A DNA stretch of 64,000 nt from Acetobacteraceae bacterium H6797 (GCA_015223225.1 JADFCQ010000003.1:186001-250000); one strand, 5' to 3'; shown: positions 9,208-18,321, numbered from the stretch's first letter. The notes: generated by a model not told the origin, from the sequence alone. Made by a program: numbers and translations.

Positions 9208-9357
9208 GGCCGCCGCGCTTATATGCGGTGCACACCGGCTGCATTGCTTTTGTTCCATCAAATCCGGCACCATGGGCCTGCCAAATAAGGTGGTGGGTGC
9301 GTCGGTGCCCTCTCCGGTAGCCGTCGGCCTCCCGAAAAGAAGAAGGGAAGCGACCCA

Positions 9358-9795
9358 ATGAATGTGGCCAGGATTCTGCAACACAAGGGGAGCGACGTCA
9401 TCGCCGTCGCGCCCGAGATGGATATCGCGGCGGTGGCCGCCATCCTCTCCCGCTACCGGATCGGCGCGGCCCTCGTGCGCGATACCGAAGGCCATGTGCA
9501 CGGCATCATCAGCGAGCGCGACATCGTGCGCGCCGTGGCGCGGGAAGGGGTGAAGGCGCTCGATTGCTCCGCCGCCCATCTGATGACGCGCCAGCTCTAT
9601 ACCGTGCGTCCGGGGGACAGCGTCATCCATGCCCTGAGCGTGATGACGGGGCAGCGCATCCGTCACCTGCCGGTGGTGGACGGCAAGGGCGGGCTCGTCG
9701 GGCTGGTCTCGATCGGCGATCTGGTGAAGGCGCGGATCGAGCAGGCGGAGCTGGAAGCGGAGAGCCTGCGGGAATTCGTCGCGACCGCCGGATAG
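9358..9795 (+). CDS. Tandem CBS-domain protein
   Basis: This 145-residue soluble protein consists of two CBS motifs. The first covers about residues 8-60 (PEMDIAAVAAILSRYRIGAALVRD) and the second about 72-130 (SVIHALSVMTGQRIRHLPVVD). Paired CBS domains usually bind adenosine nucleotides or SAM and act as regulatory modules. There is no attached enzyme domain. Stand-alone CBS pairs of this length are common in alphaproteobacteria and their targets are mostly unknown. It ends just before a bidirectional terminator shared with mscL. Confidence 0.9.
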   Translation: MNVARILQHKGSDVIAVAPEMDIAAVAAILSRYRIGAALVRDTEGHVHGIISERDIVRAVAREGVKALDCSAAHLMTRQLYTVRPGDSVIHALSVMTGQRIRHLPVVDGKGGLVGLVSIGDLVKARIEQAELEAESLREFVATAG

Positions 9796-9811
9796 TCCCC
9801 GCCGCCCGACG

Positions 9812-9851
9812 AAAAAAGCGCCGGTTCCTGTATGGAACCGGCGCCTTTTTA
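9812..9851. terminator. Bidirectional rho-independent terminator between the CBS gene and mscL
   Basis: The arms GCGCCGGTTCC and GGAACCGGCGC are perfect, with a short TGTAT loop. An A-run precedes them and a T-run follows, so the element can end transcripts arriving from either convergent gene. Confidence 0.92.
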
Positions 9852-9862
9852 TTAAAAATCCT

Positions 9863-10369
9863 TCATTCAATCGGCGGCGGCTGCGGGCTCGGCGGCGGCG
9901 CGGCCGGGCTTTCCTTACGCTGCGCCTTCAGCTCCTCGAGGATATCGGCGAGCAGCTTTTCCGTGGCGCTGGGGCCCGAGGCCTTCTTCACCTCGCGCAG
10001 ATGCAGCTTCGTCAGGAACTGCAGCAGCCAGAAAATGGCCAGGGCAACGATCAGGAACTTGATGATCGCGTTGATGAACTTGCCGATCGCGAGCACCGCG
10101 GCGCCGGACTGGCGCGTGGCCTCCAGCGAGGGCAGGCGCTCTCCCGACAGCACGACGAAGACGTTGGAGAAATCGACCCCGCCGATCAGCAGGCCGATGA
10201 TGGGATTGATCAGATCTTCGACGAGCGAAGAAACGATGGCGGTGAAGGCTGCGCCGACGACTATACCGACGGCGAGGTCGATGACGCTGCCCCGCATGAT
10301 GAAGGCCTTGAACTCGCTGACCCAGTTGGGCTGCTTCAGGCCAATATTGGAGATGGGTTTCAGTGGCAC
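9863..10369 (-). CDS. mscL: Large-conductance mechanosensitive channel MscL
   Basis: This 168-residue protein shows the MscL pattern: an amphipathic N-terminus leading to EFKAFIMRGSVIDLAVGIVVGAAF (TM1, pore-lining), a periplasmic loop, and TM2 (IGKFINAIIKFLIVALAIFWLL). It ends in a charged helix and a proline-rich tail (about 15 residues, mostly P and A) longer than in E. coli. It is an emergency release valve for osmotic downshock in the inner membrane. The start is GTG 10369 behind GGAGAG; the extra dozen residues before the conserved EFKAF segment are common in alphaproteobacterial homologues. Confidence 0.95.
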   Translation of the reverse strand: MPLKPISNIGLKQPNWVSEFKAFIMRGSVIDLAVGIVVGAAFTAIVSSLVEDLINPIIGLLIGGVDFSNVFVVLSGERLPSLEATRQSGAAVLAIGKFINAIIKFLIVALAIFWLLQFLTKLHLREVKKASGPSATEKLLADILEELKAQRKESPAAPPPSPQPPPIE

Positions 10370-10766
10370 GGCTCTCTCCTGCTCGGTCCGGCCTTCTCGG
10401 CCCGGGTGGGGCGCGGTCGCGCTGAAGGGCGGCCCTCCCTCGCGTCACAGGCTAGACCGCCTCCGGGGCATAACGCCATGCCGCGCGGCCCGGTTGCCGC
10501 CCCGCTCGCGGAGGTTTTTCCGCAGTGCACCACGCAGCACGGCCATGTCGATACCGAACAGGTCTATGATCTCGGAGGTCTGGACGCACCGGCATACAGC
10601 GGCTTATGTCAATGCGTCGGCGCGCCGACAGGAACGTGCAAGTTAAACTCAAGGCGTAGCGGCCGAACCGCTCCCATGACCGAACCCGACGTCGATCCAC
10701 CTTGCCCATGCCGGATTGGGCCAGCGTGGGGAGGCGTGTCCTTTATGCCGCAAACCGAGAACGTCC
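10370..10766. other. Intergenic region between mscL and dctA
   Basis: About 400 bp separate the divergent mscL and dctA starts. I see no convincing gene in it; short frames have no ribosome site or recognisable content. A perfect 14-bp palindrome, GTCGGCGCGCCGAC, lies at 10616-10629, and the sequence around 10640-10660 is less GC-rich, a possible promoter zone for dctA. I could not find a sigma-54 -24/-12 element, although some dctA genes use one. Confidence 0.5.
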
Positions 10767-12044
10767 ATGCTCAAACGCGCGCTATCGCTGCTCTACGTTC
10801 AGGTGCTGATCGCCATTGTGATCGGCATTCTGCTCGGTGCTTTCTATCCCCAGACCGGCGCTGCCATGAAGCCGCTGGGCGACGCTTTCGTGAAGCTGAT
10901 CAAGCTGGTTATCGCCCCGGTCGTCTTCCTGACCATCGTGCATGGCATTTCCAGCGTGCGCGAGGCCAGCAGCGTCGGCCGCGTCGGCCTGAAGGCGATC
11001 GTCTATTTCGAGGTGGTTTCCACCTTCGCGCTGGTGATCGGCCTCGTCGTCGCCAAGGTGTTCCAGACGGGCTCCGGCTTCAACATCGACCCGGCGGCGC
11101 TCGACAGCAAGGTCATCCAGGGCTTCGTCAACCAGGCCCAGCGCGACAGCGTCGTGGCGCATCTGATGGCGATCATCCCCGACACCTTCTTCGGCGCCTT
11201 CGTGAATGGCGATCTGCTGCAGGTGCTCTTCCTGGCCGTGATCACCGGCTTCGCCATCAACGCCCTGCCGGACCGCCTTCGTGAGCCCACCGTGAAGGTG
11301 CTCGACACCATGGCGGCGATCTTCTTCGGCGTGGTGAAGATCGTGGTGATGGCCGCCCCGATCGGCGCCTTCGGCGCCATGGCCTTCACGATCGGCGCCT
11401 ATGGCGTGCGCTCGCTGGCCAATCTCGCCGAGCTGGTCGCGACCTTCTACATCACCTCCTTCCTCTTCGTGGTGGTGGTGCTGGGCGCCATCGCGCGTTT
11501 CTGCGGCTTCTCGATCTTCCGCTTCATCAACTACATCCGCGAGGAACTGCTCATCGTGCTCGGCACCTCCTCCTCGGAGAGCGTGCTGCCGCAGCTGATG
11601 CGCAAGATGGAGCGCCTGGGCGCTTCGCCGAAGGTCGTCGGCCTCACGGTGCCGCTGGGTTACTCCTTCAACCTCGACGGTACGAATATCTACATGACGC
11701 TGGCGACCATGTTCCTGGCCTATGCCACGAACACGGAGCTGACGCTGACCCAGGAACTGACCATCCTCCTGGTCGCGATGCTGACCTCGAAGGGCGCCTC
11801 GGGCGTGACCGGCGCGGGCTTCATCACCCTGGCCGCGACGCTCTCGGTCATCCCCGACATTCCCATCGCGGCGCTGGCGGTGCTGATCGGCATCGACAAG
11901 TTCATGAGCGAATGCCGCGCGCTGACCAACCTCATCGGCAATGGCGTGGCCTGCGTGGCCGTCAGCCGCTGGGAGGGCGAGCTGAACAAGGAGAAGCTCG
12001 ACAAGGTGCTGCACGCCAAGCATAGCGACGTCGCGACGGTCTGA
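10767..12044 (+). CDS. dctA: C4-dicarboxylate:cation symporter, DctA/DAACS family
   Basis: The 425-residue inner-membrane protein has the DAACS family blocks: [19 protein letters not shown] near the N-terminus, the serine-rich re-entrant loop [16 protein letters not shown], the transport-core segment [13 protein letters not shown], and [19 protein letters not shown] followed by [11 protein letters not shown]. These point to uptake of succinate, fumarate or malate with sodium or protons. I start at ATG 10767, which gives the usual short N-terminus before the first helix; an in-frame TTG 17 codons earlier is less likely. No DctB/DctD sensor pair is adjacent. A strong bidirectional terminator follows. 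Confidence 0.93.
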   Translation: MLKRALSLLYVQVLIAIVIGILLGAFYPQTGAAMKPLGDAFVKLIKLVIAPVVFLTIVHGISSVREASSVGRVGLKAIVYFEVVSTFALVIGLVVAKVFQTGSGFNIDPAALDSKVIQGFVNQAQRDSVVAHLMAIIPDTFFGAFVNGDLLQVLFLAVITGFAINALPDRLREPTVKVLDTMAAIFFGVVKIVVMAAPIGAFGAMAFTIGAYGVRSLANLAELVATFYITSFLFVVVVLGAIARFCGFSIFRFINYIREELLIVLGTSSSESVLPQLMRKMERLGASPKVVGLTVPLGYSFNLDGTNIYMTLATMFLAYATNTELTLTQELTILLVAMLTSKGASGVTGAGFITLAATLSVIPDIPIAALAVLIGIDKFMSECRALTNLIGNGVACVAVSRWEGELNKEKLDKVLHAKHSDVATV

Positions 12045-12061
12045 CCGCCGCGTCGGCCAAG

Positions 12062-12100
12062 AAAAAGGCCCGCCGGAGCAATCCGGCGGGCCTTTCCTGT
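12062..12100. terminator. Bidirectional rho-independent terminator between dctA and the TRAP operon
   Basis: Perfect arms GGCCCGCCGGA and TCCGGCGGGCC with an A-run on the left and T-rich sequence on the right. It serves both the rightward dctA transcript and the leftward dctM end. Confidence 0.92.
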
Positions 12101-12139
12101 TTCGATGCCCGGTGGCGATCCGCCCCCAAGCGCCGGGGC

Positions 12140-13471
12140 CTAGCGGGCCAGCATAGTCGTGGGCAGCCAGGTCACGATGGCGGGAAACACCGTGACGATC
12201 GCCACTGCCGCCAGCATCAGGAAGAAGAACGGCAGTGTGTGCTTGGCCACCGTGAAGATGTCCTTGTCGGTCAGCCCCTGCAGCACGAAGAGGTTGAAGC
12301 CGACCGGCGGCGTGATCTGCGCCAGTTCCACCACCAGCACGATGAAGATGCCGAACCAGACCAGGTCGAACCCCGTCGCCTGGATGATCGGCATCACCAC
12401 GCTGGCGGTCAGCACGATCATGCTGATGCCGTCGATGAAGCAGCCCAGGATCAGGTAGATCACCGTCAGCACGAGAATGATCATATAAGGGCTGAAACCC
12501 TGCGACCCCACCCAGCTCGCCATGGCGGCGGGGATGCCCGAATAGGCCATGGCCTGCGTCAGGAAGGCCGCGCCCGCCAGGATCAGGTTGATCATGCAGG
12601 AGAGCCGCGTGGCACCCATCAGGCTTTCGGTGAAGGACTTCCAGGTGAGCGTCCGGCCCCAGGCGGAGAGGATGAGCGCGCCGATCACGCCGAAGACCGC
12701 CGCCTCCGTCGCCGTGGCCCAGCCGAGATAGATGCTGCCCATCACGAAGGCGATCAGCAACACCACGGGGATGAGTTGGCCGCTTTCGCGGATCATCTTC
12801 CCCAGCGGCATCGGCGGGTCGCGCGGCGGCGTCAGCTTCGGGTTCAGCATCGACCAGATGGCGATATAGCCGCTGAAGAGCACCATCAGCATGATGCCGG
12901 GGATGATGCCCGCCATGAACAGCCGCACGATCGAGACTTCGGCCGCGACGCCATAGACGATCATGACGATGGAAGGCGGGATGAGCAGGCCGAGCGTGCC
13001 GGCGCCCGCCAGCGAGCCGATGGCCATGGGCCCGTGATAGCCACGGGAGGTGAGGGCCGGCAGCGCCATCTTGCCGATGGTCGCCGCCGTGGCCGCGGAG
13101 GAGCCCGAGACGGCGGCGAAAATGCCGCAGCCGATGACGTTCACATGCATCAGCCGCCCAGGCAGCCGCTGCACCCAGGGCGAGAGGCCACGGAACATGT
13201 CCTCCGACAATTTCGTACGGAAGAGGATTTCACCCATCCAGACGAAAAGCGGCAGGGCCGCCAGGGTCCAGGAGGCCATGGACTGCCAGATGGCCGTGCC
13301 CATGACCTTCTCCACCGGGAAGGTCGGCATGGACGGGATCAGCCAGGGCAGCACGACCACGCCGCAGAAGCCCACCAGCATCAGCGACAGGCCGATCCAG
13401 ACGCCCATCCCGAGGAAGAGGAAGAGCAGGACGAGCAGCAGCCCGCCTGCTTCGATCTGACCGAAATCCAT
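12140..13471 (-). CDS. dctM: TRAP transporter large permease subunit (DctM)
   Basis: The protein has about 443 residues and about 12 membrane segments. Family blocks include AAVSGSSAATAATIGKMALP, AGAGTLGLLIPPSIVMIVYG and TPPVGFNLFVLQG, which are typical of the DctM ion-coupled transport subunit. It forms a complex with DctQ and takes substrate from the periplasmic receptor DctP. The start ATG at 13471 follows GGAGGAAGTGTG and overlaps the dctQ stop (TGATG), showing translational coupling. It ends the operon. Confidence 0.95.
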   Translation of the reverse strand: MDFGQIEAGGLLLVLLFLFLGMGVWIGLSLMLVGFCGVVVLPWLIPSMPTFPVEKVMGTAIWQSMASWTLAALPLFVWMGEILFRTKLSEDMFRGLSPWVQRLPGRLMHVNVIGCGIFAAVSGSSAATAATIGKMALPALTSRGYHGPMAIGSLAGAGTLGLLIPPSIVMIVYGVAAEVSIVRLFMAGIIPGIMLMVLFSGYIAIWSMLNPKLTPPRDPPMPLGKMIRESGQLIPVVLLIAFVMGSIYLGWATATEAAVFGVIGALILSAWGRTLTWKSFTESLMGATRLSCMINLILAGAAFLTQAMAYSGIPAAMASWVGSQGFSPYMIILVLTVIYLILGCFIDGISMIVLTASVVMPIIQATGFDLVWFGIFIVLVVELAQITPPVGFNLFVLQGLTDKDIFTVAKHTLPFFFLMLAAVAIVTVFPAIVTWLPTTMLAR

Positions 13472-14010
13472 CACACTTCCTCCGCGGCACGCTCGAGCGC
13501 CGATTTTTCAGCCGCCACGCGATAGGAGGGCGTGCCTCCGGCGAGATGCACCACCAGGTCGTCGATCAGGGAAATGGCGAAGACGGCGACGCCGAGGCCG
13601 CAGGCCAGTTGCGGCCACCAGAGCTTCCAGGCCACCGATCCCTGCGACACGTCGTCGAATTCGAGGGAGTCCGTCCCGAGATCGAGCATCGCATAGGCGA
13701 AGACGATGCAGAGCGCGGCGGCGACGACGAGCGCCAGCGCCTCCATCACGAAGCGCGCGCGGCCCCTGACATGCCCGATGATCAGGTCCACGCGGATATG
13801 CGCGCCATGGCGGAAGGAATAGGCCAGCGGCAACAGGGCGGAGGCGGCGACGGCGAAGGCCGTGAGGTCATCAGCCCCGGGCACTTCCCGGCCGGTTTCG
13901 CGCCCCGCGATCTGGACCACGATGATGACGGCAACGGCCGCGAGGCAGAAGGCACCGGCGATGCCTCCCGCCAGATATAGCGCATTGAGCGCACGACGTA
14001 GCATGACCAT
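13471..14010 (-). CDS. dctQ: TRAP transporter small permease subunit (DctQ)
   Basis: This protein of about 179 residues has four predicted membrane segments and the DctQ hallmarks: RETGREVPGADDLTAFAV in the first half and RHGAHIRVDLII between helices 2 and 3. It bridges DctP and DctM. I start at ATG 14010 (AGGA about ten bases before it); ATG 14004, two codons later, is equally possible. A longer upstream frame exists but enters the intergenic hairpin and lacks a membrane-protein character. Confidence 0.9.
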   Translation of the reverse strand: MVMLRRALNALYLAGGIAGAFCLAAVAVIIVVQIAGRETGREVPGADDLTAFAVAASALLPLAYSFRHGAHIRVDLIIGHVRGRARFVMEALALVVAAALCIVFAYAMLDLGTDSLEFDDVSQGSVAWKLWWPQLACGLGVAVFAISLIDDLVVHLAGGTPSYRVAAEKSALERAAEEV

Positions 14011-14120
14011 CCAGGATATCCTGTCGGAGAAAGATAGAGGTCTTGGCCTCTGACGACGTGCTGGTCCGGATGTCCCGGCTCGGTGCGCCTCCGGCGGCAC
14101 CGCATCCGGCCAGTTGGCGG

Positions 14121-14145
14121 GGCCCGGCACCATTGGTACCGGGCC
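14121..14145 (-). promoter_or_regulatory. Intercistronic hairpin between dctP and dctQ
   Basis: The two arms pair almost perfectly (GGCCCGG/CCGGGCC outer, ACCA/TGGT inner, one mismatch). No T-run follows, so it is not a classic terminator. Such hairpins behind receptor genes usually stabilise the upstream message, giving more receptor than permease; that role is inferred here. Confidence 0.55.
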
Positions 14146-14151
14146 GTCGGA

Positions 14152-15138
14152 TCAGGCCTTGTAGGCGTCGATCAGCTTCTTGCCGTCCTCGCCGGCCTTG
14201 GCGATCCATTCCTGCGTCATGGTGTCGCCGATCTTGGCGAGGGCTTCCATCACCGCCGCGGAAGGCTGCTGCACCGTCATGCCCTTGGCACCCAGCGCGG
14301 CTTCGCGATCGATCATCTGCTGCTTGCTCATCTCCCAGCCGCGGGTCTCGGCGTTGGCGGCGGCAGTGCGGATGGCGGTCTTCACCTCAGCCGGCAGGGC
14401 TTCGAAATCGCGCGAGCGGACGATGATGGCGTTCTTTGTGAAGGTGAAGCCGATGGGCGTGAAGAACTTGCAGAAGTCCCAGGCCTGCACGTCCACGCCG
14501 GTCGCGGCGGAGGTGACCATGGCGTTCACGACGCCCGTGGCGAAGGCCTGCGGCACCTCGGCCTGCTGCACCAGAGTCGGCGTCGCGCCGATCAGATTGG
14601 CGAAGCGGTTGGTCAGCGCCGAGAAGGTGCGGAGCTTCTTGCCCTTGAAGTAGTCGAGGCTCGTGACCGGATCATTGGTATAGAAGCCCGAGGGGGGCCA
14701 GGGCGTCATATAGAGCAGCGACGCGCCGGTCTTTTGCAGCCGCGCCTCGATATAGGGGCGGGACAGGTCAGCGAGCTTCTTCGCCTGCTCGTGGTTCGTC
14801 ACCAGCTGCGGAATACCGTCGACCTCGAAGAACGGGTCTTCATTGCCATAGGCCGAGAGCAGGATCTCGCCCAGCTGGACCTGGCCGGTCTGCACGCCAC
14901 GGCGGATCTCGGGCATCTTCAGCAGCGCGGCATTGCTGTGAAGCTGGATATTGACCTTGCCACCCGAGGCCTTCTGAACATCCTCGATGAATTTGGCGAT
15001 GTTCTGGGTGTGGAAATTGCCGTCCGGATAGGCGGTGGCCATCTGCCAGCGCGCCTGCGCGGCGGCATCGCGACCCACGAGGCCGGCGGCAGCGCCAGCG
15101 GCGCCGGCGAGCAGCATGCTGCGGCGGTTCATCATCAT
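14152..15138 (-). CDS. dctP: TRAP transporter periplasmic receptor (DctP)
   Basis: The 328-residue protein has a signal (MNRRSMLLAGAAGAAAGLVG, then DAAAQA) and the DctP family core: YPDGNFHTQNIAKF near the mature N-terminus, SNAALLKMPEIRRGVQTGQV, and KGKKLRTFSALTNRF, which carries the conserved Arg that salt-bridges a carboxylate ligand. It captures an organic acid for DctQM. Three successive ATG codons occur; the one at 15138 lies six bases past GGGAGA and is chosen. It follows the GntR gene on the same strand after 182 bp. Confidence 0.95.
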   Translation of the reverse strand: MMMNRRSMLLAGAAGAAAGLVGRDAAAQARWQMATAYPDGNFHTQNIAKFIEDVQKASGGKVNIQLHSNAALLKMPEIRRGVQTGQVQLGEILLSAYGNEDPFFEVDGIPQLVTNHEQAKKLADLSRPYIEARLQKTGASLLYMTPWPPSGFYTNDPVTSLDYFKGKKLRTFSALTNRFANLIGATPTLVQQAEVPQAFATGVVNAMVTSAATGVDVQAWDFCKFFTPIGFTFTKNAIIVRSRDFEALPAEVKTAIRTAAANAETRGWEMSKQQMIDREAALGAKGMTVQQPSAAVMEALAKIGDTMTQEWIAKAGEDGKKLIDAYKA

Positions 15139-15320
15139 CTTATCTCCCAAGCTCATTCCCTGATCGCACTATCGGCGGCGTCCGAAGAATGGCGCAAGGG
15201 GGGCTCGGGGCAGGCATGGGGCGATCCGTGACCGGTTTGCTCAAGCCACGGGCTGCCTTGCCAATGCGGTGGGCGATTAACGCCAGCTCATCTCCAGGAT
15301 GGGAGCCGCCCTCGACCGAG

Positions 15321-16037
15321 CTAGACGGCGGCCCGGCTGCTCTGCTGAGAAACCGAATCGGCGATGCGGGTGCAGCCCTTGTCGTGATGGCGGCCCAGCA
15401 CATCGGCCAGCGCCTCGCCATCGCGGTTGCGCAGGGCTTCCGCCATCTCCTCGTGTTCGGCCATGGCGGCGGCCCATTTCTCCGGCCCCTCATGGCCGAT
15501 GAAGCGGATGCGCTTCATCTGGGCCTGCAGCATCTCATGCATGCGGATGAGGGTGAGATTGCCCGAGAGCGCGACGATGGCGCTATGGATCGCCTGGTTC
15601 AGCTTGAAATAGGGCAGGCGGTCCCGCACGGCATAGCGCTCGCGCATGGCCTCGTGCAGGGCGAGCACCCTGCCGATCTCGGCATCGGAAGCCTCGGCGC
15701 AGGCGCGGCGGCCGGCCGTCTGCTCCAGCACCTTCAGTACCTCCATCCCGTCCGCTACATCCTTCAGTGTGAAGCTGCGGACCACGGCACCCCGGGCGGG
15801 CACCAGTTCCACCAGCCCCTCGCCGGCCAGCGTCTTCAACGCCTCGCGCAGCGGCGTGCGGGAGACGCCGAGCGTGGCGCCGAGCGCCACCTCATTGATG
15901 CGCTGCCCGGGCGAGAGCCGCCCGTCGGTCACCATATCGCGAAGCCGGGTCGCCACCTGCTCGTGCAGCGTCTGCCGCGCGATGGGGAAGGGTTCCTCGA
16001 GAAGGGCTGGGCCCGTGGCCGTGTCTGTGCTTGTCAT
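15321..16037 (-). CDS. GntR/FadR-family regulator with FCD domain
   Basis: The 238-residue protein has an N-terminal winged helix (LHEQVATRLRDMVTDGRLSPG, then VSRTPLREALKTLAGEGLV) and a helical FCD ligand domain from about residue 90 with metal-type histidines (NQAIHSAIVALSGN, EHEEMAEAL, and a C-terminal HHD). FCD regulators usually repress carboxylate uptake and catabolism genes until the acid is present. It sits between the leftward TRAP operon and the divergent PdxA2-TTT operon, so it is the natural candidate regulator for both. The start ATG at 16037 gives a normal N-terminus. Confidence 0.93.
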   Translation of the reverse strand: MTSTDTATGPALLEEPFPIARQTLHEQVATRLRDMVTDGRLSPGQRINEVALGATLGVSRTPLREALKTLAGEGLVELVPARGAVVRSFTLKDVADGMEVLKVLEQTAGRRACAEASDAEIGRVLALHEAMRERYAVRDRLPYFKLNQAIHSAIVALSGNLTLIRMHEMLQAQMKRIRFIGHEGPEKWAAAMAEHEEMAEALRNRDGEALADVLGRHHDKGCTRIADSVSQQSSRAAV

Positions 16038-16059
16038 GGGTGAACCGGTTATGCCGGGT

Positions 16060-16117
16060 TGTTATGCAACATTCGGCTCGCCAAGGCGAAGCCTCTTGCG
16101 TCATAACTGCATACAGT
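16060..16117. promoter_or_regulatory. Candidate GntR operator sites in the divergent region
   Basis: Two short inverted repeats stand out between the divergent GntR and pdxA-like genes: TGTTATGCAACA at 16060-16071 and ACTGCATACAGT at 16106-16117. Both resemble the dyad spacing bound by FadR-type regulators, and both lie where promoters for the two genes should be. This is pattern matching only. Confidence 0.35.
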
Positions 16118-16158
16118 CCACAAAACAATGAACAACGGTGCCGCCCAAAGGGTGGCCG

Positions 16159-17247
16159 ATGCGGGAAACGACACCAATGAGCAGCCAAGCCGCCGACAGG
16201 CCCGTCATTGCCCTCGCCATGGGCGACCCCAGCGGCATCAGCCCCGAATTGGCCGCGCGCGTGCTCGCCGATCCGCAGGTGCTGGCCGCGGCGGGCTATA
16301 TCGTCATCGGCGACCGTCGCGTGCTGGACGAGGGCGCCCGCCTCGCCAAGGTGAGCCTCGATCTGCGGCAGATCGGGCCGGAGGAGCCGCTGCCGGCCGA
16401 TCTTGCCAAGCCCGTCTTCATTGACCTCGCCCATGCCGAGCTGGGCGCCATCCGGCGGGGCGAGATCAGCCTGGCGGGCGGCCGCTTCGCCGCCGAGAAT
16501 TTCCGGCATGCCCTGGCCCTGGCGCAGAAGGGCCTGGCCGATGCCGTCTCCTTCACGCCCTTCAACAAGGCGGCGATGCGGCTGCATGTGCCGCATTATG
16601 ACGACGAGATCTCCTTCACCGCGAATTTCATCGGCTTCGACGGCGTCGCGAAGGAGTTCAACATCCTCGAGGGCCTCTGGAACGCCCGCGTCACCTCGCA
16701 TGTGCCGCTGAAGGACGTCTCCGCCCTGCTCACGCGCGAGACCATCATCGACAATCTGCGCCTGACGGAGGATGCGCTCCGCGCCTCGGGCATCGCCCAG
16801 CCGCGCATCGCGGTCGCCGGGCTCAACCCCCATGCGGGCGACGGTGGCAATTTTGGGCGGGAGGAGATCGACACGATCGGCCCGGCGGTGGAGGAGGCGA
16901 AGCGCCTCGGCCTCGGCTGCGATGGGCCTTTCCCGGCCGATACCGTCTTCGTTCGTGCCCAGCGCGGCGACTTCGATGCCGTGCTCACGATGTATCACGA
17001 CCAGGGCCAGATCGCGATGAAGCTCATCGGCTTCGACGCGGGCGTGACCATGCTGGGCGGCTTTCCCTTCCCCATCTGCACGCCGGCCCATGGCACGGCC
17101 TATGATATCGCGGGCAAGGGCATCGCCAATCCGGGTGCGACGCGCAATGCGCTGCTGCTCGCGGCCAAGATGGGTGCGGCCCGGCGCCGCGCCCGGCCCG
17201 AGGGCGCGCATAGCCTGAAGGAGGTCCGCGCCGCCATGGCGGCCTGA
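16159..17247 (+). CDS. 4-phospho-hydroxyacid dehydrogenase, PdxA/PdxA2 family
   Basis: The 362-residue protein follows the PdxA fold: ALAMGDPSGISPEL at the N-terminus, and the divalent-metal histidines in LHVPHYDDE, TSHVPLKDVS, NPHAGDGGNFG and MYHDQGQ. PdxA oxidises 4-phosphohydroxy-L-threonine in vitamin B6 synthesis. Its paralogue PdxA2 oxidises 4-phospho-D-threonate or erythronate in sugar-acid catabolism. The setting (FCD regulator, tripartite transporter, no B6 genes) favours the catabolic role. The usual kinase partner (DUF1537 type) is absent from the window. Start options are ATG 16159 (AAAGGGTGG upstream) or ATG 16177; I use the first with moderate certainty. Confidence 0.85.
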   Translation: MRETTPMSSQAADRPVIALAMGDPSGISPELAARVLADPQVLAAAGYIVIGDRRVLDEGARLAKVSLDLRQIGPEEPLPADLAKPVFIDLAHAELGAIRRGEISLAGGRFAAENFRHALALAQKGLADAVSFTPFNKAAMRLHVPHYDDEISFTANFIGFDGVAKEFNILEGLWNARVTSHVPLKDVSALLTRETIIDNLRLTEDALRASGIAQPRIAVAGLNPHAGDGGNFGREEIDTIGPAVEEAKRLGLGCDGPFPADTVFVRAQRGDFDAVLTMYHDQGQIAMKLIGFDAGVTMLGGFPFPICTPAHGTAYDIAGKGIANPGATRNALLLAAKMGAARRRARPEGAHSLKEVRAAMAA

Positions 17248-17319
17248 AGTTCACGAGCGCCGCATGAGGAATCCCCGAAGAGGGACGCGGCATCACCGTC
17301 CAAGAGAGGAGAAGCAGAG

Positions 17320-18321
17320 ATGCGCAAGATCATCACGGCCGTCGCCGCCAGCCTGGGGTTGGCCTTCGCCGGCACGGCCATGGCGCAGCCCGCCTGGAAG
17401 CCGACGAAGCCGGTGGAATTCGTCGCGGCCTCAGGCCCTGGCGGCGGCACCGATACTTTCGCCCGCACGGTTCAGGCCATCATCCAGAAATACGACCTCG
17501 TGCCGACGGCCGTGACCGTCTCCAACAAGGGCGGCGGCTCGGGGGCGGAAGGCTTCGTCTATACCCGCATGGCCGAGCGCGATCCGCATAAGCTGATCTT
17601 CGGCACAAACAATGCGTGGCTGCTGCCGCTGGTCGCGAAAGTCGCTTGGAAGTACACCGATCTCACCCCCGTCGCCGCCATGGCCTTCGACGAGTTCCTG
17701 CTCTGGGTGAAAGCCGATTCCCCTTACGAGACCGCGGCCGATTACATGAAGGCGATGCGCGCGGCACCTCCGGGCGAGTTCCGCATGGGCGGCGCGCAGT
17801 CGAAGGATACCGATCAGACGCTGGTGCGCATGATCGAAAAGGCAACCGGCGTGCGCTGGACCTATATTCCCTATCGCTCGGGCGGCGAGGCGGGCGTGCA
17901 GCTCGCCGGTGGCCATATCCAGTCCAATGTGAACAATCCTTCCGAGAGCATCGGCGGCTGGCGCGGCGGCCAGGTGCGCCCGCTCTGCGTCTTCGCGCCG
18001 CAGCGCCTGCCGGCCGGCCCGCGCGTGACCGAGACGATGGGCTGGGGCGACCTGCCGACCTGCCAGGAACAGGGCATTCCCATCGCCGAATATCGCATGC
18101 CGCGCACCATCTTCCTGCCCGGCAATGTGCCGCCCGGCGCGCAGGCTTTCTGGAGCGAGGTTTTCCGCAAGGTGTCGGAGACGCCGGAATGGAAGGAATT
18201 CATCGAGCGCACCTCGCAGACCGCGCGCTTCGTGCCGGCCGCCGAGCTGAGCGCGATGATGGAGCGCGAGGAGAAGAGCTCGCGTGAACTCTTCCGCGAG
18301 GAAGGCTGGCTGGTGAACTGA
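17320..18321 (+). CDS. tctC: Tripartite tricarboxylate transporter receptor (TctC)
   Basis: The 333-residue periplasmic receptor has a clear Sec signal (MRKIITAVAASLGLAFAGTAMA) and the Bug fold opening KPVEFVAASGPGGGTD. It differs from the orphan Bug receptors in the window by using AASGPGGGTD in place of VPFxxGG. Directly followed by tctB and tctA, it is the dedicated receptor of this TTT system. Its ribosome site is GAGAGGAGAAG before ATG 17320. The ligand is probably the acid degraded by the PdxA2-like and downstream enzymes (inference). Confidence 0.93.
   Translation: MRKIITAVAASLGLAFAGTAMAQPAWKPTKPVEFVAASGPGGGTDTFARTVQAIIQKYDLVPTAVTVSNKGGGSGAEGFVYTRMAERDPHKLIFGTNNAWLLPLVAKVAWKYTDLTPVAAMAFDEFLLWVKADSPYETAADYMKAMRAAPPGEFRMGGAQSKDTDQTLVRMIEKATGVRWTYIPYRSGGEAGVQLAGGHIQSNVNNPSESIGGWRGGQVRPLCVFAPQRLPAGPRVTETMGWGDLPTCQEQGIPIAEYRMPRTIFLPGNVPPGAQAFWSEVFRKVSETPEWKEFIERTSQTARFVPAAELSAMMEREEKSSRELFREEGWLVN

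Noticed and set aside
10452-10709. Leftward 85-codon frame between mscL and dctA
   Set aside because: No ribosome site, arginine-rich random-looking product, and overlap with the likely dctA promoter.
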